Notes: generated by a model from the letters alone, not told the origin. Positions 1 through 8,503 are shown, counted from the first letter of the stretch. The stretch is DNA of 42,942 nucleotides from Oscillospiraceae bacterium (GCA_009777055.1 WRMQ01000009.1:1-42942); one strand, 5' to 3'. Translations and numbers: made by a program.

Positions 1-14
1 CATTGCATCGTAGA

Positions 15-56
15 GACCGGCCCAATTGTTCATTGTTCATTGTTAATTGTTAATTC
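15..56 (-). repeat. Short-period AACAAT-rich intergenic repeat with GGCCGGTC end (copy A)
   Basis: Read on the minus strand this is a run of AACAATTAA/AACAATGAA units ending in CAATTGGGCCGGTC. The same layout recurs after the BY-kinase gene (around 27.7 kb) and twice, in opposite orientations, after rnfB (around 39.4 kb). It lies beyond the 3' end of the GH16 gene. The 47..265 plus-strand ORF that starts in it has no recognisable features, so I see no gene in bases 1-174. Confidence 0.7.
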
Positions 57-174
57 GATATTGGCCACGGCTCGGCAATGCCTCGCCCTACTCGGGTCTG
101 GCCGGTGGCCATGCCTGTGAACCGCGTTTGCGCTATGAACCCGCGTTTGAATCGGCCATAGCGCGCGCTTTCAT

Positions 175-1158
175 TCAACTATATTTGCCAGCGATGAATT
201 TTGGCACGTATAACTGTCTGAAATCCTCCGGCGATTTGATTCGGTTCAGGAAATCCGTGTGCTGATACACCCGCACATAGTCAATCTCAAACACCGAGGG
301 GTTTTCCTTCGTGTTGGCGAATTCCCCCAGCTTCGCGCCATAGGGGCCGTATTCCTGGCGGCGGATTTCCACCGTCAGCCGCAGGAATTCCGGCACGCGG
401 GAAACGTCACCGGCGTTGGTTTTCCACACCGCCCGGCCATCCACAAAAAAGGTGTAGCTATCCGGTGTCCACAGCAGGCCGTGGGTGTGCCAGCCATCGT
501 ATAAATTAATGCCGGTATCCACCACCGTGCCATGATTTTTATAAAAAGGCGCGTTGTAGCTGTCCCAATGGATACAGTTGCCCAGCTTGGTAGGCTCGTA
601 GTAGAAGGCGGATTCATAGATGTCGATCTCGGAGCCGTCCTTGCCCCGGCTGCCCAGCTGCGCCATGGTTCCCGCCTGCAGCCAGAACGCGGACCAGAGC
701 CCCGGCCCCTCCGGGTACTTTACCCTGGCCTCGTAATACCCGAAGGCCTGCTCAAAAGTACCCCTGGTCTCAATGCCGGAGGTAAAGTCGCCCTCCGCCG
801 GGCAGATATCGCATACGTTGTCGTGGAGCTCCGCCGCCAGAACCCTGACAATGCCGGGCGCGGAGGCGTCGATCATGTTGGAGCACCAGTACTCCGTATT
901 GCGCTTTCCGTGGGGCGAGGGGCTCCAGGGCGCGGGAATCTCCGTGCCGTCGAAATCCTCGTCCATGGTAACGAACCAGCCGCCGCCGGCCGCGAGGGCC
1001 TCCTCCTGTGAGGCGAAGGCCTCCTCCACCGACGGGCGGGGCACATCGGGAAACTCCCTGCCGCTCCATTCCCGGGGAATCATATAGAGCAAGCATCCAA
1101 TTGTTCCGCAAAGGGAGCTGACCGCCACGCCGATGGCCGCGCAAATCTTTTTTAACAT
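175..1158 (-). CDS. Glycoside hydrolase family 16 protein (beta-glucanase/laminarinase-like)
   Basis: Secreted or membrane-anchored endo-beta-glucanase-like enzyme of 327 residues. The catalytic GH16 signature EIDIYE is at about residues 177-182; E177 would be the nucleophile, D179 the helper and E182 the acid/base. An N-terminal hydrophobic stretch (about residues 5-26, with two Cys) looks like a signal peptide or anchor. The C-terminal part has the usual jelly-roll strand patterns (DGWHTHGLLWTPD, then EIDYVRVYQ). The ORF track begins at a TTG at 1164, but AGAGGA sits 7 bases before the ATG at 1158, so I use the ATG. The insertion with several Cys and GDFTSGIETRGTF fits the glucan-binding face of beta-1,3/1,4-glucanases. 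The exact substrate (laminarin, lichenan or other) cannot be read from sequence. The gene is the last of a minus-strand series and is separated from comEA by a palindromic repeat. Confidence 0.9.
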   Translation of the reverse strand: MLKKICAAIGVAVSSLCGTIGCLLYMIPREWSGREFPDVPRPSVEEAFASQEEALAAGGGWFVTMDEDFDGTEIPAPWSPSPHGKRNTEYWCSNMIDASAPGIVRVLAAELHDNVCDICPAEGDFTSGIETRGTFEQAFGYYEARVKYPEGPGLWSAFWLQAGTMAQLGSRGKDGSEIDIYESAFYYEPTKLGNCIHWDSYNAPFYKNHGTVVDTGINLYDGWHTHGLLWTPDSYTFFVDGRAVWKTNAGDVSRVPEFLRLTVEIRRQEYGPYGAKLGEFANTKENPSVFEIDYVRVYQHTDFLNRIKSPEDFRQLYVPKFIAGKYS

Positions 1159-1194
1159 AAGCAATTCCTCTATCTGTTTAATTTAGCTGTGCTC

Positions 1195-1279
1195 GTAGGG
1201 GTTCAACATTTTGAACCCATGATTTCATGCGTTGGCGCTGGGACTCAATTGACATGGGTTCAACATTTTGAACCCCTAC
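1195..1279. repeat. Paired GTAGGGG palindrome element
   Basis: Two near-identical hairpins built on GGGTTCAACATTTTGAACCC face each other. The outer ends are GTAGGGG (left) and CCCCTAC (right), so the whole 85-bp unit is also an inverted repeat. The right end runs into the comEA-like gene: the TAG of GTAGGGG on the minus strand is that gene's stop codon. A single-hairpin relative is at 1943-1970. Confidence 0.85.
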
Positions 1280-1886
1280 ACTGTGACATAGGGCAGCAGA
1301 TTTTCCAGGGTTTTTTCGCCGATGCCCGTGACCTTTATCAGATCCCCCGGGCTGTGGAAGGCTCCGTTGGCGTTCCGGTAATCGATAATCGCACGCGCCT
1401 TCACCGGGCCGATGCCCGGCAGGGTTTCCAGCGCGGCCTGGCTCGCCGTATTGACGTTCACGGGGAACGAGGCCTGCGGCTTTTGCGCTTGCGCTGTTGT
1501 ATCGGGACGCGGCGCGCTGGTGTATACCGGCGGCTGGCTTTCCGGTGCCGGCGGCATGGAAAAAATATCGCCGGGCAGGACCTCGCCGGTCTCCTGTGCT
1601 TCCGGCGCCGGGCTGCCGGGAGGCGGCTGGTCTGGCGGGGCTTCATATGCGGGGAGGGGGAATTCGCTCTCGCCGCCCGCGTCCGGCGGCGCGAAGGGGT
1701 CCATCCAGGCCTCCGGGCCGCTTTGCCGCTGATCCCAAGCCGCAACGGCGGAAAACGCCGCCGCTTCCTCCCAGCCGGAGGTTCCGCCGGGCGCACCGCG
1801 GCCCAGACCATCACGGCGGCTGCCGCGATCAGGCCCACAGCGGCCAGCAGGAGCTCCGGGCGTCTGCGTTTCACCCGCAGGCTCAT
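1276..1886 (-). pseudogene. comEA: ComEA-like helix-hairpin-helix protein, split by a -1 frameshift
   Basis: ComEA is a membrane-anchored DNA receptor for transformation in competent Gram-positives. The parts are present but in two frames. The N-terminus, starting at the ATG at 1886 (good AAGGGGGG SD), has basic residues then one membrane segment (ELLLAAVGLIAAAAVMVW). The remainder, in the -1 frame, has an acidic, Pro-rich linker and a C-terminal double HhH domain beginning VNVNTASQAALETLPGIG and ending GIGEKTLENLLPYVTV. The natural join is near 1765-1790, where ...EPPAG passes into WEEAAAF; after that point the upstream frame becomes an Arg-rich nonsense sequence. No classical slippery heptamer is visible, so a one-base indel, by mutation or assembly error at the GGGAGG run, is the simplest reading. 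With one base corrected it would be an intact ComEA of about 200 residues. The stop codon lies in the flanking repeat. Confidence 0.8.
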
Positions 1887-1942
1887 TTTGCTTCCCCCCT
1901 TCCATCGCAAATGATTATAGCTAATGATTATAAACGCAAATC

Positions 1943-1970
1943 GTAGGGGTTCAAAATTTTGAACCCCTAC
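1943..1970. repeat. 28-bp perfect palindrome, GTAGGGG family
   Basis: A perfect palindrome whose left half is GTAGGGGTTCAAAA. It sits between the DUF2807 gene and the comEA-like gene. It is the single-hairpin form of the element at 1195-1279. It could form a hairpin in RNA from either strand, but there is no T-run, so a terminator role is uncertain. Confidence 0.85.
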
Positions 1971-1982
1971 CCGGTGGTCCGC

Positions 1983-2738
1983 CTAAAATGGCTTCAGCGT
2001 GCCCAGGCCCGATTTTTTCTCCGTGATCCTGGGATTCCCGCCGTAATTGATGTTGCCCACGCCGGAAAGCCGCGCGTCCAGGGTCTTTTCGGTGTAGATA
2101 TAGACGCTGCCCACGCCGCTGACCGAAACCCTGGCGTCCTGCGCCACCAGCTCTTTGCCCTCAAAGGCCCCCGCGCCCGAAAGGGAGATGTCCGCCTGCG
2201 CGCACTGGCCGGAGATTTTGAAGCTGCCCGCGCCCGAAAGGCTGACCTTAAGGCGTTCGCAGTCCACCTCGCCCTGGATGGTGCCCGCGCCGGAGATATG
2301 CGCGGTGAAGCCCGCGGCTTTCGCCGTTTTTTCCAGGTAAATGTTCCCCGCGCCCGAAAGGGAGATATCCTTGATTTCGGGGCAGTAAATGTCGATGGTG
2401 TGCTTCACCGAGCTGGGCCAGAACCAGGTGCCGCGCCGGTTGGCGATGTGCAGGGTGCCGCCGCGTACACTAATGCGCAGGTTTTCCGCGTTTGAGCCGC
2501 CGCGCAGCACAGCGCGGTACTCCCCCTCCGTGCCGGTGTGCAGGGTGATGTCGGCCAGGCCGCTGACCTGAAGGGCATGGAACGCGGGCAGCGCCTTCGC
2601 GCCTTCGGCTGTGAATTCGAGCCCCTGCGGGGGGCCGCTCCGGGAAAGCCGGCCGGACCATGAGAACCATGTGCAGGCCGCCAGCAGCAGGAGGATCACC
2701 GCCGTTAGATCGATCCAGAAAAATGAACGCTTTTTCAT
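1983..2738 (-). CDS. DUF2807 (head GIN domain) protein, probably membrane-anchored or lipoprotein
   Basis: A 251-residue envelope protein. Residues 8-22 form a hydrophobic segment ending LAAC, which could be a lipobox or simply a membrane anchor. The rest is a repetitive beta-structure typical of DUF2807: the tetrapeptide SGAG (or SGVG) recurs about seven times at intervals of roughly 18-22 residues (SLSGAGNIYLE, HISGAGTIQ, SLSGAGSFKI, SLSGAGAFEG, SVSGVGSVYI, RLSGVGNINY). This fits a right-handed beta-solenoid. The family has no established biochemical role; some members sit in stress or adhesion contexts. A strong SD (AAAGGAG) precedes the ATG. It lies 57 bases after the malic enzyme gene on the same strand and may be co-transcribed with it. 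Confidence 0.85.
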   Translation of the reverse strand: MKKRSFFWIDLTAVILLLLAACTWFSWSGRLSRSGPPQGLEFTAEGAKALPAFHALQVSGLADITLHTGTEGEYRAVLRGGSNAENLRISVRGGTLHIANRRGTWFWPSSVKHTIDIYCPEIKDISLSGAGNIYLEKTAKAAGFTAHISGAGTIQGEVDCERLKVSLSGAGSFKISGQCAQADISLSGAGAFEGKELVAQDARVSVSGVGSVYIYTEKTLDARLSGVGNINYGGNPRITEKKSGLGTLKPF

Positions 2739-2795
2739 GGGGGACGTCTCCTTTATGGCGTTTTATGTTATATTTTATCACGGGATACACACGCG

Positions 2796-3968
2796 CTAAA
2801 TCCGCGCGGCGCCCGTTTCGCGGGCCGCCTTCGCCACAGCCTCCGCCACGGCCTGGCCCAGCCGGGGGTCAAAGGCCATGGGCAGAATATGGTCCGCCGA
2901 AAGCTCCTCCGGCGAAACCAGGGCGGCGATCGCCCGGGCGGCGGCGATTTTCATGGCGTCGTTGATCTCGCCGGCGCGAACATCCAGCGCCCCCCTGAAA
3001 ATACCGGGGAAAGCCAGCACATTGTTGATCTGGTTGGGAAAGTCGCTGCGGCCCGTGCCCACCACGGCGGCGCCCGCCGCCAGGGCCAGCTCGGGCATAA
3101 TCTCAGGCACGGGGTTTGCCATGGCAAAGACCACCGCGCCGGGGCTCATGCTCCGCACCATGTCCTGCGTGACGACCCCGGGGGCCGAAACGCCGATGAA
3201 GATGTCGGCGTCCCGCAGGGCCTCGGCGATGGTTCCGCTGCGGTTGTCCCGGTTGGTGAAGCTGGTGAGAACCTGTTTGTCGGGGGAAAGGGATGCGTCC
3301 TCCCCATGCAGGATGCCCTGCCGGTCGCACAGCAGAATGTCCCGCACGCCGACATGGCGCAGCAGCCGCGCGATGGCCACGCCCGCGGCCCCCGCGCCGG
3401 AAAAGGCCGCCACGCAGTCCTTTAAATCCTTGCCGACCACCCGCAGGGCGTTGAACAGCGCGGCGAGAACCACCACCGCCGTGCCGTGCTGGTCGTCGTG
3501 GAAAACGGGGATATCGCAGACCTCCTTCAGCCGCCGTTCGATCTCGAAGCAGCGGGGGGCCGCGATGTCCTCCAGGTTGATGCCGCCGAAGCTGCCCTGC
3601 AGCAGCTCTATCGTGCGCACAATCTCGTCCACATCCTGTGTGCGGATACAAAGCGGGATCGCGTCCACCCCGCCGAAGGCCTTGAACAGCACGCATTTGC
3701 CCTCCATCACGGGCATGCCCGCCTCGGGCCCGATATCGCCCAGGCCCAGCACGGCGGAGCCGTCGGTGACCACGGCCACGGTATTCCAGCGGCGGGTGAG
3801 GCTGAAGCTTTTCGCGGGGTCCTTCTGAATTTCCAGGCAGGGCTGCGCCACACCGGGGGTATAGGCCAATGAGAGCTCCTCCCGGTTGGTGACAGGCGCG
3901 CGGGATATAATTTCAAGCTTTCCTCCCAGCCGCTCGTGCAGCTGAAGGGACGCGGCGGCATAATCCAT
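2796..3968 (-). CDS. NAD(P)-dependent malic enzyme (oxaloacetate-decarboxylating)
   Basis: Converts malate to pyruvate and CO2 with reduction of NAD or NADP. At 390 residues it matches the short bacterial type without a phosphotransacetylase tail. The N-terminal malic domain has SLAYTPGVAQPC and TDGSAVLGLGDIGPEAGMPVMEGK; the metal/substrate region has FEIERRLKEVCDIPVFHDDQHGTA; the C-terminal Rossmann part has FSGAGAAGVAIARLL. The start ATG at 3968 has AGGAG eight bases upstream. A good sigma-A promoter (4028-4056) precedes it. Cofactor preference cannot be decided by eye. In an anaerobe with Rnf, the enzyme links C4 acids to pyruvate and supplies reducing equivalents. Confidence 0.95.
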   Translation of the reverse strand: MDYAAASLQLHERLGGKLEIISRAPVTNREELSLAYTPGVAQPCLEIQKDPAKSFSLTRRWNTVAVVTDGSAVLGLGDIGPEAGMPVMEGKCVLFKAFGGVDAIPLCIRTQDVDEIVRTIELLQGSFGGINLEDIAAPRCFEIERRLKEVCDIPVFHDDQHGTAVVVLAALFNALRVVGKDLKDCVAAFSGAGAAGVAIARLLRHVGVRDILLCDRQGILHGEDASLSPDKQVLTSFTNRDNRSGTIAEALRDADIFIGVSAPGVVTQDMVRSMSPGAVVFAMANPVPEIMPELALAAGAAVVGTGRSDFPNQINNVLAFPGIFRGALDVRAGEINDAMKIAAARAIAALVSPEELSADHILPMAFDPRLGQAVAEAVAKAARETGAARI

Positions 3969-4027
3969 CTGGCTTGCTCCTGTATTTAATATTTTGCATT
4001 GATTGATGTTTGTTGATTGATGCTTAG

Positions 4028-4056
4028 AGTATAGTGGAGCGGGCGCGAAAAGTCAA
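4028..4056 (-). promoter_or_regulatory. Sigma-A promoter for the malic enzyme gene
   Basis: On the minus strand: TTGACT (4056-4051), a 17-base spacer, then TATACT (4033-4028). The leader that follows has a direct repeat of CATCAATCAA. The -10 box is about 60 bases upstream of the ATG. Confidence 0.8.
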
Positions 4057-4168
4057 GTGAACGGATCGTAAAATATATTTTTAAAGCTTTATTTTAAATT
4101 CAATTTGCTCTTTTGGCGCTGGCCGCAAAAGATGTTTTTTAATAGATCTTTCGAAATGGGCGGCTTTT

Positions 4169-4598
4169 TGCCAGCAGGCGACCACAGGTCGCCCCTACTA
4201 TGAATTCTGCCTCAGTTTGATATGGTCCATCACGAAGGATCATCGTAGGGGCGCACTGTGTGCGCCCGCTGGCACCCAATATCAAATGGGTTTGAGAACA
4301 AAATTCTGCGCTGGGGGATTTTATTTTTTGCCAGTGGGCGACCACAGGTCGCCCCTACTATGAATTCTGCCCCGGTTTGATATCAGCCCATCGCGAAGGA
4401 TCATCGTAGGGGCGCACTGTGTGCGCCCGCTGGCACCCAATATCAATTGGGCTTGAGAGCACATTCTGCGCTGGGAGATTTTTATTTTTTTGCCAGCGGG
4501 CGACCACAGGTCGCCCCTACTATGAATTCTGTCCCAGTTTTGATATCAGTCTATCGCGAAGGATCATCGTAGGGGCGCACTGTGTGCGCCCGCTGGCA
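4169..4598. repeat. Tandem array of three inverted-repeat (MITE/REP-like) units
   Basis: Three copies begin at about 4169, 4329 and 4491 (period 160-162 bp). Each copy has a core of about 107 bp bounded by roughly 30-bp imperfect terminal inverted repeats: TGCCAGCGGGCGACCACAGG at the left and GCGCCCGCTGGCA at the right. CCCCTAC and GTAGGGG face inward, around a unique centre containing TATGAATTCTG and a variable TTTGATAT stretch. The 54-bp linker (CCCAATATCAA ... TTCTGCGCTGGG) is also repeated, so the array grew by tandem duplication. There is no coding capacity for a transposase; ORFs here merely read through the repeat. The 637-bp stretch between typA and malic enzyme otherwise holds only the malic enzyme promoter. 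Confidence 0.9.
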
Positions 4599-4606
4599 GC
4601 CAAACT

Positions 4607-6427
4607 CTATTTTCGGCCCGCGGCCTTCATTCGGGATTCTTTGTTCAGCACACGCTTGCGCAGCCGCAGGGAGCTCGGCGTTACCTCCAGCAGCTCGTCG
4701 TCCCGGATGAACTCCATGCACTGCTCCAGGCTCAGCGCGGTGGCCGGGGTCAGGCGCAGGTTGTCGTCGGAGCCGGCGGCGCGCATGTTGGTCAGCTGCT
4801 TCTTTTTGCAGACGTTGATGTCCAGATCCTCCCCCCGGGCGCATTCCCCCACCACCATGCCGGCGTAAACCTCCAGGCCCGGGCCGACAAAAAGGCGTCC
4901 CCGCTCCTGGGCGTTGAACAGGCCGTAGGCTGTGGTTTCCCCGGTCTCGTGGGCTACGATAGAGCCCTGCTCCCGTTCGCGGATTTCGCCTTTATACGGC
5001 TCATAGCCCGCGAAGAGCTGGTTCATGATACCGTTGCCGTTGGTGTCGGTCAAAAATTCCGTGCGGTAGCCGATCAATCCGCGGGAGGGGATGCGGAACT
5101 CCAGGTGGGCCGCGCCCTCCCCGCGGGAGCTCATTGTTTCCAAAACAGCCCTGCGCGTGCCCAGCTTTTTGATCACCGCGCCGGCGTATTGCTCCGGCAC
5201 CTCGACGACCAGCAGCTCCATAGGCTCATGCGTCTGGCCGCCGATCTCCTTGTATATCACCTTCGGGCGCGAAACCTGCAGCTCGTAGCCCTGCCGCCGC
5301 ATGGTTTCGATCAGGATCGACAGGTGCAGCTCGCCGCGCCCGGAAACCTTGAAGGTGTCCGCGCTGCCGGTTTCCTCCACGCGCATGCTCACATTGGTGC
5401 GCACCTCCTTCCACAGACGCTCGCGGATGTTGCGGGAGGTGACGAATTTGCCCTCCCGTCCGGCGAAGGGGCTGTCGTTGACCATGAAGTTCATGGCAAT
5501 GGTCGGCTCATCGATTTCAATGAAGGGCAGGGGCTCGGGATGTTCGGGGTCGCAGAGCGTTTCGCCGATATTGAGATCCTCAATGCCGGAAACGCAGACA
5601 ATATCCCCCAGGCCGGCCTCCTCCACGTCCACGCGCCGGAGCCCCTCGAATTGATAGAGCCGGGAAACGCGCACGTTCCGGCTGTGTTCCGGCTGGCCAT
5701 AAGACACCGCGCGCAGAGGCGCGCCCTGCCGCAGGCAGCCGCGCTCCACCCGGCCGATGCCGAGGCGGCCAACATAGTCGTCGTACTCCAGCGAGGAGAT
5801 CAGCAGCTGCGGCGGGCCCTCCGGATCGCCCTTTGGCGGTTCGATTTCCCGGAGGATGGCCTCCAGCAGCGGGCGCATATCGCCCTCCCGCGCGCCGGGG
5901 TCCAGCGAGGCGTAGCCCTCCCGCGCGGAGGCGTAGACGACCGGAAAATCCAGCTGCTCCTCCTGCGCGCCCAGCGCGATGAAGAGGTCGAGCACCCCGT
6001 CCAGCACCTCGCCGGGCCGCGCCCCGGGGCGGTCGACCTTGTTGATCACCACAAGGGCCCGTTTGCCCAGGCCCAGGGCTTTTTTCAGCACAAAGCGGGT
6101 TTGGGGCATGCAGCCCTCCACGGCGTCCACCAGCAGCAGCACGCCGTCCGCCATCATCATCACGCGCTCCACCTCGCCGCCGAAATCGGCGTGGCCGGGG
6201 GTGTCCACAATGTTGATCTTCGTGTCCTCGTAGCGGATGGCGGTGTTCTTCGAAAGAATGGTGATGCCCCGCTCCCGCTCCAGGTCATTGGAATCCATCA
6301 CCCGCTCGGCCACGGCCTCGTTCCGGCGGAAGGTGCCGCTCTGCTTGAGCAGCTCGTCCACCAGAGTGGTTTTGCCATGATCCACATGGGCGATAATGGC
6401 TATATTTCTGATTTCTTGTTTTATCAT
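4607..6427 (-). CDS. typA: Translational GTPase TypA/BipA
   Basis: A ribosome-binding GTPase of the EF-G family involved in 50S assembly, cold and stress adaptation. The 606-residue product begins [20 protein letters not shown] (P-loop at about residues 13-20). It has RGITILSKN (switch I), [15 protein letters not shown] (switch II), and [10 protein letters not shown] for guanine recognition. Domain V and the TypA-specific C-terminus follow ([37 protein letters not shown]). The ORF track extends 80 codons upstream, but that part overlaps the epimerase gene out of frame. The true ATG at 6427 overlaps the epimerase stop by four bases (ATGA), implying translational coupling. The 3' end adjoins the repeat array. 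Confidence 0.97.
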   Translation of the reverse strand: MIKQEIRNIAIIAHVDHGKTTLVDELLKQSGTFRRNEAVAERVMDSNDLERERGITILSKNTAIRYEDTKINIVDTPGHADFGGEVERVMMMADGVLLLVDAVEGCMPQTRFVLKKALGLGKRALVVINKVDRPGARPGEVLDGVLDLFIALGAQEEQLDFPVVYASAREGYASLDPGAREGDMRPLLEAILREIEPPKGDPEGPPQLLISSLEYDDYVGRLGIGRVERGCLRQGAPLRAVSYGQPEHSRNVRVSRLYQFEGLRRVDVEEAGLGDIVCVSGIEDLNIGETLCDPEHPEPLPFIEIDEPTIAMNFMVNDSPFAGREGKFVTSRNIRERLWKEVRTNVSMRVEETGSADTFKVSGRGELHLSILIETMRRQGYELQVSRPKVIYKEIGGQTHEPMELLVVEVPEQYAGAVIKKLGTRRAVLETMSSRGEGAAHLEFRIPSRGLIGYRTEFLTDTNGNGIMNQLFAGYEPYKGEIREREQGSIVAHETGETTAYGLFNAQERGRLFVGPGLEVYAGMVVGECARGEDLDINVCKKKQLTNMRAAGSDDNLRLTPATALSLEQCMEFIRDDELLEVTPSSLRLRKRVLNKESRMKAAGRK

Positions 6428-7437
6428 TCGCCCTTCATCTCCATCAGTTCTTCTTCTCCCCGGAAGGCCGCCGCCGAAAGCTTCACCGAATCGAAGATCG
6501 CGGCCTTGAGGTCGTCCTCCGTGGCGCCCAGCTCCACGGACCAGCCGCGGTCGATAAAGGTGTTCATGCACATAATATCCGCCAGGCCCACGGGGTCGAT
6601 GCCCATCTCCACGCCCCGGGCGGCGGCCTCCCGGCGCAGCTTGCCGCCATATAGCCGGAACATCCATTTGGAGATGTGTATGATCCTCCGCCCGGGCTCG
6701 CCCATGGCGGCGTGCACAATGGTCAAAAACTCATCCCAGCTGAGGTTGTAGCAGCCGATAGGGTAGGCGTTGGCGCCCTTGTTGCGCTCCGCCGCGCCCA
6801 CGATCACCTGGGCCGCCTGGTTGACGGTGAGCATCGCCGTGCCGCCCCTGGGGTACATCGTTACGCCTCCGGGCATGGCCGCCAGCTGCTCGATCAAAAT
6901 GGTCCAAACCGGCTTGCGCCCCGGCTGCGTGCCGAAGATGTAGGGCAGCTCCAGCACGGCCACGTCCATGCCCTCCGCCCCGAAGGAAAGGGCCGCCTCC
7001 TCCTGCGCCACGCGGGCGCGGATATAGGGGTGCCGCTCGCACAGGCGCATTTGGGGGAGCTCCCTGGCAAAGTAGGCAAAATAGGAGCCCAGCACCACGG
7101 CCCTGGTTATCCCCGCCCGCCCGGCGATGGTCAGCAGGCGCTCCACAGGCGCGATGTTATACTTCAGGTAGGCGTCGTAAACGGGGGCCGGGAACTCCAC
7201 GCGCTCGTCCACGCCGGCGGCGAAGACAAAGCAGTCGCAGCCCGCCATCGCGTCGGCGAGCGCGTCGTCGCTCATTTCCATATAATTGCCGAAGGTCAGC
7301 GCCATTTCCGCCGGGATAGGCGCGCCCGCCGGTAACGGCGGCAGGGCAATGGACTTCACCGTATGCCCGCGGTCCAGGAATCCCCGCGCGGCCGCGCTGC
7401 CCAAAAGGCCGGTTCCGCCGATGAGAAATACGTTCAT
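6424..7437 (-). CDS. NAD(P)-dependent epimerase/dehydratase-like protein (extended SDR)
   Basis: A 337-residue extended short-chain dehydrogenase/reductase-fold protein. The N-terminal dinucleotide-binding motif is GGTGLLGSAAARGF (GxxGxxG). The catalytic YxxxK of classical SDRs is not evident at the expected place; after VVLGSYFAYFAREL comes an atypical sequence, so it may be an atypical SDR (binding or isomerase role) rather than an active epimerase. The C-terminal half has the substrate-domain pattern ELPYIFGTQPGRKP and CYNLSWDEFLTIV. ATG 7437 has AGAGGAG upstream; the longer ORF to 7575 lacks an SD and reads through AT-rich intergenic DNA. The TGA overlaps the typA ATG. The substrate is unknown. 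Confidence 0.8.
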   Translation of the reverse strand: MNVFLIGGTGLLGSAAARGFLDRGHTVKSIALPPLPAGAPIPAEMALTFGNYMEMSDDALADAMAGCDCFVFAAGVDERVEFPAPVYDAYLKYNIAPVERLLTIAGRAGITRAVVLGSYFAYFARELPQMRLCERHPYIRARVAQEEAALSFGAEGMDVAVLELPYIFGTQPGRKPVWTILIEQLAAMPGGVTMYPRGGTAMLTVNQAAQVIVGAAERNKGANAYPIGCYNLSWDEFLTIVHAAMGEPGRRIIHISKWMFRLYGGKLRREAAARGVEMGIDPVGLADIMCMNTFIDRGWSVELGATEDDLKAAIFDSVKLSAAAFRGEEELMEMKGE

Positions 7438-7486
7438 TCTGAGGCTCCTCTTTTCTGATGATATGACGTTTATTGAAGTGTTAATT

Positions 7487-7515
7487 TTTTTATTGAAGTA
7501 TGAAAATAAAAGCAA
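7487..7515 (-). promoter_or_regulatory. Possible sigma-A promoter for epimerase-typA
   Basis: On the minus strand TTGCTT (7515-7510), a 17-base spacer and TAAAAA (7492-7487). The -35 is fair and the -10 poor. The element ACTTCAATAAA occurs twice nearby (about 7466-7495), which could be an operator. It is the only candidate seen in the 91-base gap. Confidence 0.4.
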
Positions 7516-7528
7516 AAGATCTTCTATT

Positions 7529-8503
7529 TTAATTAACGGCGCATTTTTGCAGTACGCTGTGATCCCGCCTGTCAATGACCGCGAACTCGTAATACCCCAG
7601 CTCCCCTGTGCGGTCCTTCCGGCAGATCATCGCCGCGCAGAGCTCCCCGCTGATGGCAAGGGTGGCCTGCGGGTCGGCGGTATAGCCCTCTATATCAAAG
7701 ACGAAGCCGCTTTCCCGGGCCCGCGTGTCCCCCGCGCCCCATTCGGCCTTCAGCGCCTCCGCCGCGCGCGCGGCAGTGCCGGCTTCGAAATCAACGCGGT
7801 ACAGAAATGTCGCGGGATAGGGCAGCTTCAGCGTGCTCCTCACCGGCTCGCCGTGTATCCAGTGTACCTCGTTCCAAAACAGCAGCTCGCGCCCGTCCGG
7901 GGAGAACAGCGTATGAAACCGCGCCAGAAAGAAAAAGCGCTGCGGCCCGGTGATGTCCAGGGCCCGGTCGATCCTGTTTTCCGCGATGTTATACCGCAGG
8001 ATACAGGGCCCGTATTCGCTGTAAGCGGCGTAGACATAGTCCTCGCTGGCAAAGAGAAGCTCCCAGCCCCGGGAGCCGAAGACGGCTTTCCGGGCCTCCT
8101 CCCGAACCGCCGCGGGGTCGGCAAAGACTGGCGGCCGTTCTGTGTTCTCCTCCCGGATACGCGCCAGCAGCTCCTGGCCCGGGGCCTCGCAGATATCCTC
8201 CCACTCGCGGAAGGTCTGCACATAGCGCAGGTGCTCGTCGACCAGATAGGAGAAAAAATTCGGCGCGCTGCGCTCGGAATAGTAATACGCGGTGGACCCC
8301 AGCAGATCGTACACCTGCCGCCAGGTCATGCCGGGCTCCACACGCAGGATATCGCCGGAGGATATATTGATCTCCGCCGGCTCGGCGGGCCGCGTCTCTC
8401 CGGCAAGCGGTGCCGGGCCGCAGGCCGTGAGCAGCAGGGCGGACAGCGAAAGCAAGGCCAGAAGGCGGAACAGTCGTTTTGGGCGCGCGGGAAAACAGAT
8501 CAT
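7529..8503 (-). CDS. Lipoprotein of unknown function
   Basis: A 324-residue exported lipoprotein. The ATG at 8503 is chosen because it gives a clean lipoprotein signal: basic ARPKRLFR, a hydrophobic core, then LLTAC with the lipidated Cys at about residue 28, and AGAGGA lies about nine bases upstream. The ORF-track start at 8608 adds an AT-rich read-through peptide. After the Cys there is a short Pro/Ala/Glu spacer. A segment with MTWRQVYDLLGSTAYYYS resembles the small domain seen in SmpA/BamE-like or OmlA proteins, but the match is weak. The central region (YAAYSEYGPCILRYNIAENRIDR and FSPDGRELLFW) is reminiscent of beta-propeller blades. I do not recognise the family. It is followed directly by the epimerase gene on the same strand. 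Confidence 0.75.
   Translation of the reverse strand: MICFPARPKRLFRLLALLSLSALLLTACGPAPLAGETRPAEPAEINISSGDILRVEPGMTWRQVYDLLGSTAYYYSERSAPNFFSYLVDEHLRYVQTFREWEDICEAPGQELLARIREENTERPPVFADPAAVREEARKAVFGSRGWELLFASEDYVYAAYSEYGPCILRYNIAENRIDRALDITGPQRFFFLARFHTLFSPDGRELLFWNEVHWIHGEPVRSTLKLPYPATFLYRVDFEAGTAARAAEALKAEWGAGDTRARESGFVFDIEGYTADPQATLAISGELCAAMICRKDRTGELGYYEFAVIDRRDHSVLQKCAVN

Noticed and set aside
47-265. 72-codon ORF at the left edge
   Set aside because: No SD, mixed composition, begins in an AT-rich repeat and overlaps the GH16 gene end.
1760-1800. Programmed -1 frameshift in the comEA-like gene
   Set aside because: No X-XXY-YYZ slippery heptamer in the zero frame near the join and no obvious stimulatory structure; an indel is simpler.
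4169-4598. Possible CRISPR array
   Set aside because: Units are about 160 bp, the linkers are repeated rather than unique, and no cas gene is present; it is a tandem inverted-repeat element.
4949-6751. 600-codon plus-strand ORF
   Set aside because: It is antisense to typA; its His/Gln/Leu-rich composition is typical of a shadow frame in GC-rich DNA, and typA has all family motifs.
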